NCBI GenBank assembly: GCA_963664085.2 | Contig: CAXXLO010000002.1 | Coordinates: forward strand, 1,302,001-1,366,000 | DNA from: Bin5 sp022821545 | GTDB taxonomy: Bacteria > Chloroflexota > Anaerolineae > Caldilineales > Caldilineaceae | Length of the DNA stretch: 64,000 nt | Reading direction: 5' to 3' | Part shown: positions 1 through 9,123 of the stretch, piece by piece | Layout: every line of letters begins with the position of its first letter | How positions within the stretch are numbered: the first letter of the stretch is position 1 | Notes under the pieces: generated by a model | What the model was told of the DNA's origin: nothing | Database searches by the model: none | The model's input: the letters and a program-made list of their open reading frames with translations, nothing else | Position numbers and translations under genes: made by a program

Positions 1-360
1 TACGGGCAGGGTTATTCTCTGGAGAACTCCAGGCTCAATTCGTGCTTGCTGTAATCACCAATTCTTCTTCTCCTGCTCTCTTGAACTGCACCCGGCGAAC
101 AGCCGTAATTATTAGGCAAAGGGCGCCAATCCGATTATACTTACCCCCGCGTTCCACAGGTGCAGACGCACATCAGCACAGCCCCTTCAGCGGCAAAGGA
201 GGGCCAACTCCAGCAGAAAACCGACGGTTCCTTCGATGCACCACGGTCAAGCGACAGTTGGCTGCGGGCCTCACCGTTGATGGCCTGCACTGCTGACCGA
301 ATTCATGCCGGCTCAGACCGGAATTCCAACTTCACAACTCTTAAAGAAAGGAAAGGAACG
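1..360. other. Leader region with no supported gene
   Basis: No reading frame here has convincing protein character. The open frame that enters from position 160 is the in-frame 5' extension of the solute-binding protein gene; its residues before position 361 are not signal-peptide-like. A purine-rich Shine-Dalgarno region lies just before 361. I could not fix a promoter. Confidence 0.5.
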
Positions 361-1851
361 ATGACAGACCGTGCAGTTTCTCGACGCGCATTTCTCAAGA
401 CGGCAGGTGTCGCGACGTTAGGGGTAGGCTTGGCGGCCTGCCAGGCGCCGATGGCCCCCGCGGGCGACGGCGACGGTGCGATGGGCGAAGTGAAAGAACT
501 GGTCACCTATTGGGGCTCCTGGACGCCTACCCAGAGCATGGAGCGCACCGAAGACAACCCGCTGCCCCACAACAAGATCCTCGAAGTGCTGGACGGCTAC
601 ACCGCGGATCACCCCGACGTCAGCATCGAGTGGATCCGCATTCCCCAGGGCATCAGCAGCCGTGAATGGACCATTGCCCAGCAGACGGCGGGGACGATTC
701 CACACATCGTCACCCACGCCCACTGGCACATCAAGGACGATTTGGATAAGAACTGGTGGACAGAGTTGACGCCCTACTTCAACCAGCCGAACCCCTATAT
801 CCCGGCCGGCGACCCCGGCAGCGAGAAGTGGTTGGACCAGTTCTTCCCGATTCCGACCGGTGAAACGCTCATGCGGGACGGGTACTACAACATGGTATTC
901 GGCCTCGTCACCACCTTCTTCTACTACAACGTCGACTGGTTCAACGACCTCGGCCTCGAATCGCCTCAGAACTACGCCGACTTCCTCGCCGTCTGCCAGG
1001 CCTTCCGCGATGAGGACGTTGACGCCTATGGCGGTTGGACCGGCCCCGTTTCCGATACCGACCACTGGTACCGCCTGCAGATGGGCGGGATGCTCATGGC
1101 CGGCGAGGTCGAACCACTGGTGAATCCCGACCGCGGCACCGCCACCTATGAAGAGGTCGCCTGCGCCATCGAAAACGGCATCTACCACGCCCACCTGCCG
1201 CAGTACCGCGAGTGGATGGAGCTGTGGAAGCTGAACGTGCCCTTCCGACCGGCGGACTGGACAACCCGCGCAACCGATACACACACGCGCTTCCTCAACA
1301 AGGTCGAGCCGATCATGGAAAACGGCACCTGGTCCTTCCCGCGGTTGCTGCACGACCCGCTGGTCGACTTCGAGTGGAGCACCTTCTTTGCGCCGCTCCT
1401 GACCAAAGAGAGCAGCGACCTGGTTACCGATCCGCCGACGCCGGCATGGCCGATTGGCGGCCCTGTGGGCGACCAGATCGCGATTACAACCCGTTCCGAA
1501 AAGGACGGGGGGATCGATGCAGCCGTCGACCTGATGCGCTGGATTTCGGTGCCGGACAACCTGCACACCATCCAGTCGGAGATCGGCACGCTGATGCCGA
1601 ACGTGAAGAACGTACCGGTCGACCCGCGCTTCGAGGAGCCGTTTGCGCTGCTGACCGAGCAGATCGGTGAGACGCAGATGTTCGTCTACGAAGAGGTCAA
1701 ACTGGACGCCGAAGCGGCCGAGCCGATCGGCCAGGCCTGGCGCTCCTTTATGCTCGACCAGATGGACCTGGACACCGCCCTGAACATCATCCAGGAGTCC
1801 TTCGACGCCTATGCCGACCGCTACATCGAGCGCGAAGGGCTGACCTGCTAA
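361..1851 (+). CDS. Sugar ABC transporter substrate-binding lipoprotein (Tat-exported)
   Basis: Extracellular solute-binding protein (family 1 type, 496 aa) that would capture a sugar outside the membrane and deliver it to the two permeases encoded next. The start at 361 is chosen because an AAAGGAAAGGAA ribosome site precedes it and the protein then opens with a twin-arginine signal (SRRAFLKTAG) ending in a lipobox (LAAC), so it is probably a Tat-exported lipoprotein. A longer in-frame start at 160 would bury the signal and is rejected. The following genes (permeases, GH106-like hydrolase, dehydratase, SDR, rhamnose mutarotase) suggest a rhamnose-type or oligosaccharide ligand; this is inference from context. 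No ATPase gene is in the operon, as is common when one MsmK-like ATPase is shared. Confidence 0.9.
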   Translation: MTDRAVSRRAFLKTAGVATLGVGLAACQAPMAPAGDGDGAMGEVKELVTYWGSWTPTQSMERTEDNPLPHNKILEVLDGYTADHPDVSIEWIRIPQGISSREWTIAQQTAGTIPHIVTHAHWHIKDDLDKNWWTELTPYFNQPNPYIPAGDPGSEKWLDQFFPIPTGETLMRDGYYNMVFGLVTTFFYYNVDWFNDLGLESPQNYADFLAVCQAFRDEDVDAYGGWTGPVSDTDHWYRLQMGGMLMAGEVEPLVNPDRGTATYEEVACAIENGIYHAHLPQYREWMELWKLNVPFRPADWTTRATDTHTRFLNKVEPIMENGTWSFPRLLHDPLVDFEWSTFFAPLLTKESSDLVTDPPTPAWPIGGPVGDQIAITTRSEKDGGIDAAVDLMRWISVPDNLHTIQSEIGTLMPNVKNVPVDPRFEEPFALLTEQIGETQMFVYEEVKLDAEAAEPIGQAWRSFMLDQMDLDTALNIIQESFDAYADRYIEREGLTC

Positions 1852-1871
1852 TCGTGAGGAGAGAGTGAAGA

Positions 1872-1902
1872 GGAGTGAGAGGCAGTTCATGCCTCTCACT
1901 CC
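1872..1902 (+). promoter_or_regulatory. Intercistronic hairpin between binding protein and permease
   Basis: A perfect 13-bp inverted repeat (1872-1884 with 1890-1902) encloses a 5-nt loop, 20 bases after the binding-protein stop. There is no T-run after it, so it is more like an mRNA-stabilising or attenuating stem that lets the binding protein be made in excess over the permeases than a full terminator. A stem of the same size stands in the same place in the second sugar operon (51838-51868). Confidence 0.75.
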
Positions 1903-1944
1903 CTGATTCCTCCAACTCCTCACGCCTCCAATGAGGATACGCTG

Positions 1945-2904
1945 ATGGCTGTAAAAGAGATGCCCGCCCTGCCCGATGCCGCGGCCCAGGTCCCGCCCCT
2001 GCAGATGCGCAGGAAATCGCTCGGAAAACGCCTCTATGAGGGGCGCGTCGCCTACCTCATGCTCGCCCCCACCTTCGTCTTTCTCCTGATATTTATGTAC
2101 TACCCCGCCCTGCTGGGGCTGTACCGGTCGGCTTTCAAGTGGGCCCCGGGCTTGTCCGCAGACTTTGTCGGCTTGGGCAACTTCGTCCAGCTTTTCACCA
2201 AAGACCGGGTATTCCTGAACTCGATGGACCACATGCTGCAGCTGGCGGCCTGGTATGTGGTGTCCACGGTCGGTGTTTCATTGTTCATTGCCGTGTTGAT
2301 TCACCGGCTGCGAGGGGGAAGGGCGCAGTATACGTTCCGGTTGGGGATGATTCTGCCGGTGGTTATTCCCGCGATCGTGCCGTTGATGCTCTGGAAGTTC
2401 ATCTATGACGTGAAGGTAGGACCGCTGAATCTGTTCTTGTCATGGATAGGACTGGAGTCGTGGACGCGGGCGTGGCTGTCGGATCCGAACGTGGCGCTGT
2501 ATGCAGTGATGCTGCGCAACTTCCCGTGGGTGGACGGGGTGGCCATCCTGATTCTGCTGGCGGGCCTGCAGGCGATCCCCTACGAGATCGTCGAAAGCGC
2601 GATGATCGACGGCGCCTCCGAGATGCGGCGCTTCTGGTCGATCGAGTTGCCGCTGATCGCCGGGCAGATCAAGCTGATTTCGGTCCTCACGATCATGTGG
2701 GGTGTCCAGGAGTTCACGGCAGTGTTTGCGATGACGCAGGGCGGACCGATCAACAGCACAATGGTGCCGGGGATGTGGATGTTCTGGAATGCCTTCCGCA
2801 TCAACAAGATGGGCTACGCTTCCGCCATCGGCGTCGTCCTGTTCCTCCTCACCCTTGTGCTTACGCTGATCAATATGAAGTACATCACGACTGAGGAGTA
2901 TTAG
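1945..2904 (+). CDS. Sugar ABC transporter permease, MalF type
   Basis: Inner-membrane permease subunit (319 aa) of a carbohydrate ABC importer. It has a basic cytoplasmic N-terminus, a first membrane helix around residues 37-55 (YLMLAPTFVFLLIF), several further helices, and an EAA loop (ESAMIDGASEMRRFWSIELP, about residues 217-236) that contacts the ATPase. An ATG at 1945 follows a GAGGATAC ribosome site. It lies between the binding protein and the second permease on the same strand, so the three form one transporter. Regulation is presumably from the promoter of the binding-protein gene, with the hairpin at 1872-1902 lowering expression. Confidence 0.92.
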   Translation: MAVKEMPALPDAAAQVPPLQMRRKSLGKRLYEGRVAYLMLAPTFVFLLIFMYYPALLGLYRSAFKWAPGLSADFVGLGNFVQLFTKDRVFLNSMDHMLQLAAWYVVSTVGVSLFIAVLIHRLRGGRAQYTFRLGMILPVVIPAIVPLMLWKFIYDVKVGPLNLFLSWIGLESWTRAWLSDPNVALYAVMLRNFPWVDGVAILILLAGLQAIPYEIVESAMIDGASEMRRFWSIELPLIAGQIKLISVLTIMWGVQEFTAVFAMTQGGPINSTMVPGMWMFWNAFRINKMGYASAIGVVLFLLTLVLTLINMKYITTEEY

Positions 2905-2992
2905 CGTCAGTTTTTGGTCGTCAGTTTCTAGTTCTTGGTAACACCCTCTGGTGCGGGAATAAAACGATAAACTGCTGTTGGGAGTTAATGCG

Positions 2993-3871
2993 ATGAGTGC
3001 GGCGCGAACGGAGACGAGAGAACTGTACAGGCGCAGCAGGGGCGAGCAGTTGGGCGTGTTCCTGCGCGGCGACTGGTGGCGGATCGTGCTATTGGGCCTG
3101 TTCCTGGTGGGAGGGATCGCGCCGCTGGTGATGGCCTTCCTGATTTCACTGAAGACGATCCCGCAGTTCGCCCGCCAGCCCTTTGCGCTGACTTTCCCGC
3201 TGCACTGGGAGAATTACGGGTTTGCCTTTGAGATCGTGCTGGAGTTCATCAGGAACAGCATTGTCATTAGCGGCGTGACGGTGGTGGGCGTCCTGTTGCT
3301 GGCGTCGCTGTCGGCCTATGCGTTCGGAATCTTGGAGTTCCCGGGCCGGCAGATGCTGTTCTACCTGGTGCTGTCGCTGATGATGGTCCCTTCGGCGATG
3401 ACCCTGATCCCGTCGTTTGTGCTGGTGAAGGATCTCGGCCTGATGAATACCTATTGGGCGATGATCCTGCCGTGGATCGCGAGCGGACAGGTCTTCGCCA
3501 TGTTTATCCTGCGCACCTTTTTTGAAAGCCTGCCCAAGGAGCTGTTCGACGCGGCGCGCATTGACGGCGCGAGCGAGTGGCAGGGTTACTGGCGCATCGC
3601 GCTGCCACTGAGCAAGTCGATGCTGGGCGTGGCCGCGATTCTGAACATTCTGGGTACGTGGAACAACCTGATCTGGCCCTACCTGACAGTCCAGAAGCAG
3701 GCGCTCCTGCCACTGACACCCGGCCTGTGGGCCTACCAGACCGAGTACTTCACCCGTTACGGGCTGACAATGGCGGGGCTGTTGATCGGCTCGATCCCCT
3801 TGGTTATCCTCTTCGTCTTCACCAGCCGCTGGTTTGTCGCCGGCCTCACTTCAGGCGCGATCAAGGTCTGA
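2993..3871 (+). CDS. Sugar ABC transporter permease, MalG type
   Basis: Second permease subunit (292 aa). The EAA loop reads FDAARIDGASEWQGYWRIAL near residues 185-205, and about six membrane segments are visible, the first near residue 30. The start at ATG 2993 is chosen because GGAG at 2981-2984 sits 8 bases upstream; an in-frame TTG at 2978 is less likely. It completes the importer begun at 361. The spacer before it (2905-2992) carries a copy of a short intergenic motif (CAGTTTCTAGTTCTTGG) seen between other genes of this window. Confidence 0.92.
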   Translation: MSAARTETRELYRRSRGEQLGVFLRGDWWRIVLLGLFLVGGIAPLVMAFLISLKTIPQFARQPFALTFPLHWENYGFAFEIVLEFIRNSIVISGVTVVGVLLLASLSAYAFGILEFPGRQMLFYLVLSLMMVPSAMTLIPSFVLVKDLGLMNTYWAMILPWIASGQVFAMFILRTFFESLPKELFDAARIDGASEWQGYWRIALPLSKSMLGVAAILNILGTWNNLIWPYLTVQKQALLPLTPGLWAYQTEYFTRYGLTMAGLLIGSIPLVILFVFTSRWFVAGLTSGAIKV

Positions 3872-4026
3872 TTCGTCGGATCGAAATTCCGACCTGCTTT
3901 GCCGCTTCAGGCGACCTGGCTTAGAATGAGCCGCACAGTGGAACGCCAAATTCATTATTTCTGTGGGCCAGTCGCCGGTTCCACGGAGCACAGGACGGCG
4001 AAACTGGATCAAAAGAGCATCCACCT

Positions 4027-4623
4027 ATGCTGACTGAAAAACGGACTACCGGTCGTGCATACCGGCAGGTTACAGAAGAAGCAGTCCAGGAGAACGAAGA
4101 GTTCCACATCCGCGTCGAAAAAGAGCGCCCCGACGTATTCAGACAGGTGATCCTCTACGTTCTCGACAGGGTTGAGGGCAAACCGAACGTCGGCGAAGCT
4201 GTTCTGCACCAACTCTTCTATTTCATTGACTTCGACTACTACGAGAAATTCGAAGAAAACCTGATGGGTGAGACCTACATCAAGAACGGCTACGGTCCGA
4301 CATCGGTCAATTTAACCCGGATTCTGCGCTGCATGGAAGAGGAAGGGGCAATCCAAAAGACGGAGCAGGTCTACCACAACTACAACCAGAACAGATACCT
4401 TACAACCGGGCGATCTGGCACCGATCTGTTGCGCACGCGTGACGTCGAACACATCGATCAGGTGTTGGCCCGTTACTCCGACATGAGCGTTGCCGATCTA
4501 TCCGAGTATTCCCGCAATGACATCCCCTGGAAATCTACTCGCGACGGAAAACCGATTCCTTACGAGACTGTTTTCTACCGAGATGACAGATACTCCGTAA
4601 GCGAATTGGACGATGCACTTTAA
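4027..4623 (+). CDS. Panacea (SocA-like, DUF4065) domain antitoxin
   Basis: 198-aa protein whose centre (about residues 50-120, LHQLFYFIDFDYYEKFEENL then YIKNGYGPTS) matches the Panacea/SocA (DUF4065) domain, known from toxin-antitoxin pairs as an antitoxin domain that pairs with many unrelated toxins. Its last codons overlap the next ORF by 11 bases, which begins a RelE-like toxin, so the order antitoxin-toxin and translational coupling are both visible. It interrupts an otherwise sugar-metabolic gene run and has plainer codon use than its neighbours, which suggests acquisition. The N-terminal 45 residues are charged and unassigned. Confidence 0.8.
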   Translation: MLTEKRTTGRAYRQVTEEAVQENEEFHIRVEKERPDVFRQVILYVLDRVEGKPNVGEAVLHQLFYFIDFDYYEKFEENLMGETYIKNGYGPTSVNLTRILRCMEEEGAIQKTEQVYHNYNQNRYLTTGRSGTDLLRTRDVEHIDQVLARYSDMSVADLSEYSRNDIPWKSTRDGKPIPYETVFYRDDRYSVSELDDAL

Positions 4624-4957
4624 CGAGCTGCGTGAATTTCAGCGAGAACGCAGAAGACTCTCCAGAAAGTACAGGTCACTCCCCGCAGATTTGCAGTTGT
4701 TTCGAGAGGTGATCGCGGCTGTCCCGCCAATGCCCTCCGGACGCATCAGCATCCTAACACAAACCGAGTCCCTGTTAATCGTCAAAGCCCGTTTGGCCTG
4801 CAAGTATTTGCGCAACAGTTCGCTGCGCGTCATCTTCGCCTATTTCATCCATGAGCGTCGCGTTGACTTCATCGAACTCTACTTTAAGGGAGACAAAGAG
4901 CGCGAGGACAGCGCACGGATCGATAGGTATCTACATGAGCATCAGGATGACGGGTAG
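4613..4957 (+). CDS. RelE/YafQ-like toxin partner of a Panacea antitoxin
   Basis: 114-aa basic protein. The pattern FQRERRRLSRKYRSLPADLQLF near the N-terminus, followed by strands (LRVIFAYFIHERRVDFIELYFK) and a charged C-terminus (DKEREDSARIDRYL), is that of RelE/ParE-superfamily toxins that act on ribosome-bound mRNA. It overlaps the Panacea antitoxin by 11 bases, giving a two-gene module. The toxin fold is inferred from the pattern and partner; catalytic residues cannot be assigned by eye. Confidence 0.72.
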   Translation: MHFNELREFQRERRRLSRKYRSLPADLQLFREVIAAVPPMPSGRISILTQTESLLIVKARLACKYLRNSSLRVIFAYFIHERRVDFIELYFKGDKEREDSARIDRYLHEHQDDG

Positions 4958-5215
4958 CCGCCGGATCCCCGTACCTAGGCACGCCTTCCCCTCACAGGCA
5001 TACGGTTTGAACCCGCTATAGCCAGCGGTTACAATGGAGACTGTCTGTCTGTTCGCAATCACCTATCCATACCTCCCAAATGCGTTCCCGCACCCGGCCT
5101 GCAATGTAAATCCCGTCACAAGCCGCGCACATCTGCAGTCGTCCAACAGTAGCAACCCAGGAGTCTCTCTCCCCCTCCAGCATAGCCAAAAACGCCAGGA
5201 CGAAGAGTTCCTACT

Positions 5216-8200
5216 ATGACCACTCCATCCTACTCCACCTTGCGTCAACTCTTCCGCCAGCCGCCCCTCGACTACAGCGACTTCGTCACCTGGTTCTGGG
5301 AGACGGGCGAACTGGACAAGGAGCGCATCATCTGGCAGCTGGAGGAGTTGAAGAAAAAGGGCGTCGGCGGAACCTGGTACTATCCCCGCTACCTCGACGG
5401 CGAGCGGTACGGGACACAGCCAACCTATTTCAGCGAGGAATGGTGGGAGTTCTTCCGCCATTCCGTGGCTGAACACAAGCGCCTTGGGCTGGAAGCGTGG
5501 TTTTCCGGCTGGGAGGGACGCGAGTACTGGCAGGATCTCCTGCGCGCCGAGCGCGCGACGCGACCGGAGCTGGAGGGCCGCCGCCTTGTCATCCACGAGG
5601 AACGCTCGCACGGCAGCGGCGCGATGCAGCTCGATATACCGGCGGGGGAGACGGTCCTGACGGCGGCGGCATACCGCTTGGACGGGAAACGGCTGGATCC
5701 GACATCGTACCAGGATCTCAGCGGCTCCGCGCAGGGGCAGCGGCTACGTTGGACGGCGCCGGAGGCCGGCTGGTTGCTCGCTGCCGTCGCCGCCCAGCCC
5801 CACGACCTCGACTACCTCAACCCCCATGTCGCCGCCCGCTATCTCGAAATCTACTGGCAAGAGCACGAGAAGCGGCTGCGCGAATTCATCCCCGGCACAC
5901 TCTCCCTCTACGGGCAGGATGAACTCTATGTCCTCAATGGCAACATCCTCTACGCGCCGGAGTTGGCGGAGCGGTTCAAAACGGAGAAGGGATATGACCC
6001 CGCGCCCCACCTGGTCGGCCTCTTCCACGACGTCGGCGCCTTCACCGACAAGATCCGCTGCGACTACTACGAGGTGATGTCCGCCGCGCTGGAGGAAAAC
6101 CTCTACCGGCCGCTGTGCGACTGGCACGAAGAACGGGGCATGCGCTACGGCACCATCGCCACCTGGGGGCGGCAGGATATGCTGGGGCAGACGTGGCATT
6201 ACGGCGATTTCTTCCGCCTGATGCGCTGGTTCCACGTCACCGGCAACGAGGACCCCGGCGCCAGTCTGCCCGGCGAACGCTGTTTCATCGACGCCAAGCT
6301 CTCCAGCTCAATCATGCATATTTACGAGCGCGAGCGGGCCTCCATGTGCGTCTACTGGGGGTCGGGCTGGGGCATGTCGCAGGAACAAAACCTGGCCTGG
6401 ACGAATGAAAACTATGCCTACGGGCTGAATCTGTACAACCAGCACGGCGGGCTGTACAACACGCTGGGCGGCTGGTACGAGTGGGTGCCGCCGTCGATTC
6501 ACTGGCGCCAGCCCTACTGGGAGCACTGGCAGACCTTCGTGGACTATGTGGCGCGCCTGAGCGCGGTGATGAGCCAGGGAACGCATGTCGCCGACGTGGC
6601 GCTGCTCTACCCGCTGACGACGGTTCACGCCAACTGGCTACGGGGGGATTCGTTCACGAGCGCGGCCGACGACTGCGCGATGACCACCTTCGCGCTCGCC
6701 CGCCAGATCTATGAAGCGGGAATCGATTTCGATTTCGTCGACGACCACCTGATCAGCCAGGCCGTCGTGCGCGACGGGACGCTGGAGATAGCCGGTATCC
6801 GGTTCCGGGCTGTACTCCTGCCGCCGATGACGACGATCCGGCGCCGTACGCTGGCGAAGCTCCGGGAGTTCTATGACGGAGGCGGCGCGGTTGTGGCCTT
6901 CCGCCGGCTGCCGGGCGCATCGCAGGAACACGGCCGCGATGATCCCGAACTCCGCGCCGTGTTGCAGCATATCTTCGGCATCGCTTCCAGCGAGGAGGCC
7001 GCCCACCCCACCGAGGCGCATAGCCAGGCGCTGGGCAGCATCTACCGGCAGCGCAACGAAAACGGCGGGCAAGGTATCTTTCTGCCAGGCCAGGAGACGG
7101 CGCGCACGCCCCATGCCGCGCAGCGGGGAGTCGATGTCGCGGCTGTGATCTCGGACGCGATCGACCGGGACGTGACCGCTTCAGGCAAGAACATCTTCCA
7201 CACACATCAGAGGATCGGAGAGCTGGACGTCTACTTCCTCTACAACGTCGAATCGGAGCGAAGAGAGCTGACCTTTACCCTGCGCGTGCGCGGCGAACCG
7301 GAGATCTGGGACTGCTGGCGCGGCGAACTGTTGCCCTGGAGCCGCTTCGCCTGCACCGATGACGGGACGACGGTGCGGCTGACGATGGAGGCCAACCAGG
7401 GCATTGTCCTGGTCATGCGCCCGCCTGGGGGAAGACCGTCCGTGACGGAGGACAACCTGGGCGCGATCACGCACGTGGAAGCGGTGGACGGTACCGTGGA
7501 AATCAGGGGCATAATCGAAGAAGGGGGCGGCAAAACGGTGCGCGTGCGCCATGCCGGTCAGGAATACGGCGCACAGGCCCGCTTCGGCCCGGCGCCGGCC
7601 CCGCTGCACCTGGCGGGCGAATGGTCGTTCCGGTTGACGCCGACGATGGACAACCGCTGGGGCGATTTCCGCCATCCACCCAGTGATGAACGTATCGGCG
7701 CAGAGGCGCGCCAGTTCCGCTACCGGGAGGAGGAGACTCCAGGCACTGTGTCAGGCACTGCGCTGGGCTGGCACAGCCGCGACTATGACGACGGCGGCTG
7801 GCCCGTTTTCACCTATACCTTCGGCCCCTACTGGCGGGCCAGCGCCCCTTTTCCGCGCGGGCAGACACCGCCGGAGCTGGCGGCCCTGATCGCCGGAGAC
7901 GCAGATGCGCTGGTCCCCGGAGAGGATGGTTGGGAGACGGTCTGCTATTCCCAGGAGTTCGGGCAACCGGGTACCGACGTATGGGGCGGCAGCCACGGTG
8001 TCGCGGATTCATTCCTCTGCTTTGACGTTGCCGGAGAGCGCGAAGAGAGCGTGCGCTACCTCTACACCCATGTGCGGGCGCCGCGGGCTGGGCGCTGGGT
8101 CCTGCATCTGGGGGCCGACGTCGGGCAGGTGGAGCAGGCCTGGCTGAACGGGAAGGCTCTGCTGCCGGACAGTTCCGGCGAGCCGGTTCCGGCGGCGACA

Positions 8201-9037
8201 GAAGTCCTGCTGCAGGAGGGGCCGAATCTGCTCCTGCTCGCTTGTGTCCAGCCGCCTGCCCAGCCCTTGCGCGCGTATGCTGCTCTTCTGGAGCCGTCAA
8301 CGACACCTGTGCGAGACCGTCCGGCGGCGCGGCTGACCTGGTTCGCCGAGCCTTCCCAACTGGCATATGACATCGCGCCGCGCAAACAGAGGCGCGTCGG
8401 CTGGTACAGGTGCGAGGCGCCCGCGGGGACGCATACGCTGCGTCTGGATGTGGATGCCGAGAACGTTCAGGTATGGGTCAACGGCGCCGAAACGGCAATC
8501 CGGGATGGACTGGTCCGGCTGGATGCGCCGGTGGCGGACGTCGCCCAGGTGACGCTGCGCGTCGAACAGAAGCCCGGCGTCTACGCCGGCGCGGCCATCC
8601 GCCAGCCGGTCCGCTTCGAATGCGCTGACGCCTCCCTGCCCCTGGGCGATTGGACCCGGTACGCGTTGGAGAGCTACTCCGGCGGCGCCGTTTACAAGAA
8701 GAAATTCACCCTCACAGAGAAACAACTGCAGGGCGAAGTCGTTCTCGACCTGGGCGCAGTGAACACGACCGCGGAAGTGGCCGTCAACGGGCAGGTTGTG
8801 GGCGTCCGACTGGCGCGTCCCTACCGCTTCGACATCACGGGCCAGGTGCATGAGGGGGACAACGAGCTGCAAGTGACCGTCTACAATACGCTCGCCAACT
8901 ATTTCAGTACTGGCCCCTATGAGTCCGAATATGTCTTCCCCGGACAGACAGTTTCAGGGCTGCTGGGCCCCGTCACCGTCAGCTTCCCGAGGCGGGTAAC
9001 GCTCACGGCCAGGCCGCTGGTGAACGGCGGCTTTTAG
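5216..9037 (+). CDS. GH106-like alpha-L-rhamnosidase / large glycoside hydrolase
   Basis: 1273-aa protein. The N-terminal 500 residues have the look of GH106 enzymes: an opening that sets substrate-side aromatics (VTWFWETGELDKERIIWQLE), then a GVGGTWYYPR segment and a TIM-barrel-like stretch with YGQDELYV. The middle is beta-rich, and the C-terminal 150 residues form a galactose-binding-like, GH2-type jelly roll (VYKKKFTL, then VAVNGQVVGVR, then GDNELQVTVYNTLANYF). No signal peptide is seen, so it may act on imported oligosaccharides. Immediately downstream are a dehydratase, an SDR and a rhamnose mutarotase, which supports an L-rhamnoside substrate. Family assignment is by eye; another GH2-clan activity is possible. 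Confidence 0.75.
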   Translation: MTTPSYSTLRQLFRQPPLDYSDFVTWFWETGELDKERIIWQLEELKKKGVGGTWYYPRYLDGERYGTQPTYFSEEWWEFFRHSVAEHKRLGLEAWFSGWEGREYWQDLLRAERATRPELEGRRLVIHEERSHGSGAMQLDIPAGETVLTAAAYRLDGKRLDPTSYQDLSGSAQGQRLRWTAPEAGWLLAAVAAQPHDLDYLNPHVAARYLEIYWQEHEKRLREFIPGTLSLYGQDELYVLNGNILYAPELAERFKTEKGYDPAPHLVGLFHDVGAFTDKIRCDYYEVMSAALEENLYRPLCDWHEERGMRYGTIATWGRQDMLGQTWHYGDFFRLMRWFHVTGNEDPGASLPGERCFIDAKLSSSIMHIYERERASMCVYWGSGWGMSQEQNLAWTNENYAYGLNLYNQHGGLYNTLGGWYEWVPPSIHWRQPYWEHWQTFVDYVARLSAVMSQGTHVADVALLYPLTTVHANWLRGDSFTSAADDCAMTTFALARQIYEAGIDFDFVDDHLISQAVVRDGTLEIAGIRFRAVLLPPMTTIRRRTLAKLREFYDGGGAVVAFRRLPGASQEHGRDDPELRAVLQHIFGIASSEEAAHPTEAHSQALGSIYRQRNENGGQGIFLPGQETARTPHAAQRGVDVAAVISDAIDRDVTASGKNIFHTHQRIGELDVYFLYNVESERRELTFTLRVRGEPEIWDCWRGELLPWSRFACTDDGTTVRLTMEANQGIVLVMRPPGGRPSVTEDNLGAITHVEAVDGTVEIRGIIEEGGGKTVRVRHAGQEYGAQARFGPAPAPLHLAGEWSFRLTPTMDNRWGDFRHPPSDERIGAEARQFRYREEETPGTVSGTALGWHSRDYDDGGWPVFTYTFGPYWRASAPFPRGQTPPELAALIAGDADALVPGEDGWETVCYSQEFGQPGTDVWGGSHGVADSFLCFDVAGEREESVRYLYTHVRAPRAGRWVLHLGADVGQVEQAWLNGKALLPDSSGEPVPAATEVLLQEGPNLLLLACVQPPAQPLRAYAALLEPSTTPVRDRPAARLTWFAEPSQLAYDIAPRKQRRVGWYRCEAPAGTHTLRLDVDAENVQVWVNGAETAIRDGLVRLDAPVADVAQVTLRVEQKPGVYAGAAIRQPVRFECADASLPLGDWTRYALESYSGGAVYKKKFTLTEKQLQGEVVLDLGAVNTTAEVAVNGQVVGVRLARPYRFDITGQVHEGDNELQVTVYNTLANYFSTGPYESEYVFPGQTVSGLLGPVTVSFPRRVTLTARPLVNGGF

Positions 9038-9123
9038 TGGCCAGTTTCTGGTTTTTAGTGACACCGCGTTCGCCCGTTCCCGCGTTGTTGCCAGGGACTA
9101 CTAAATTCCACGAGGACACAGCT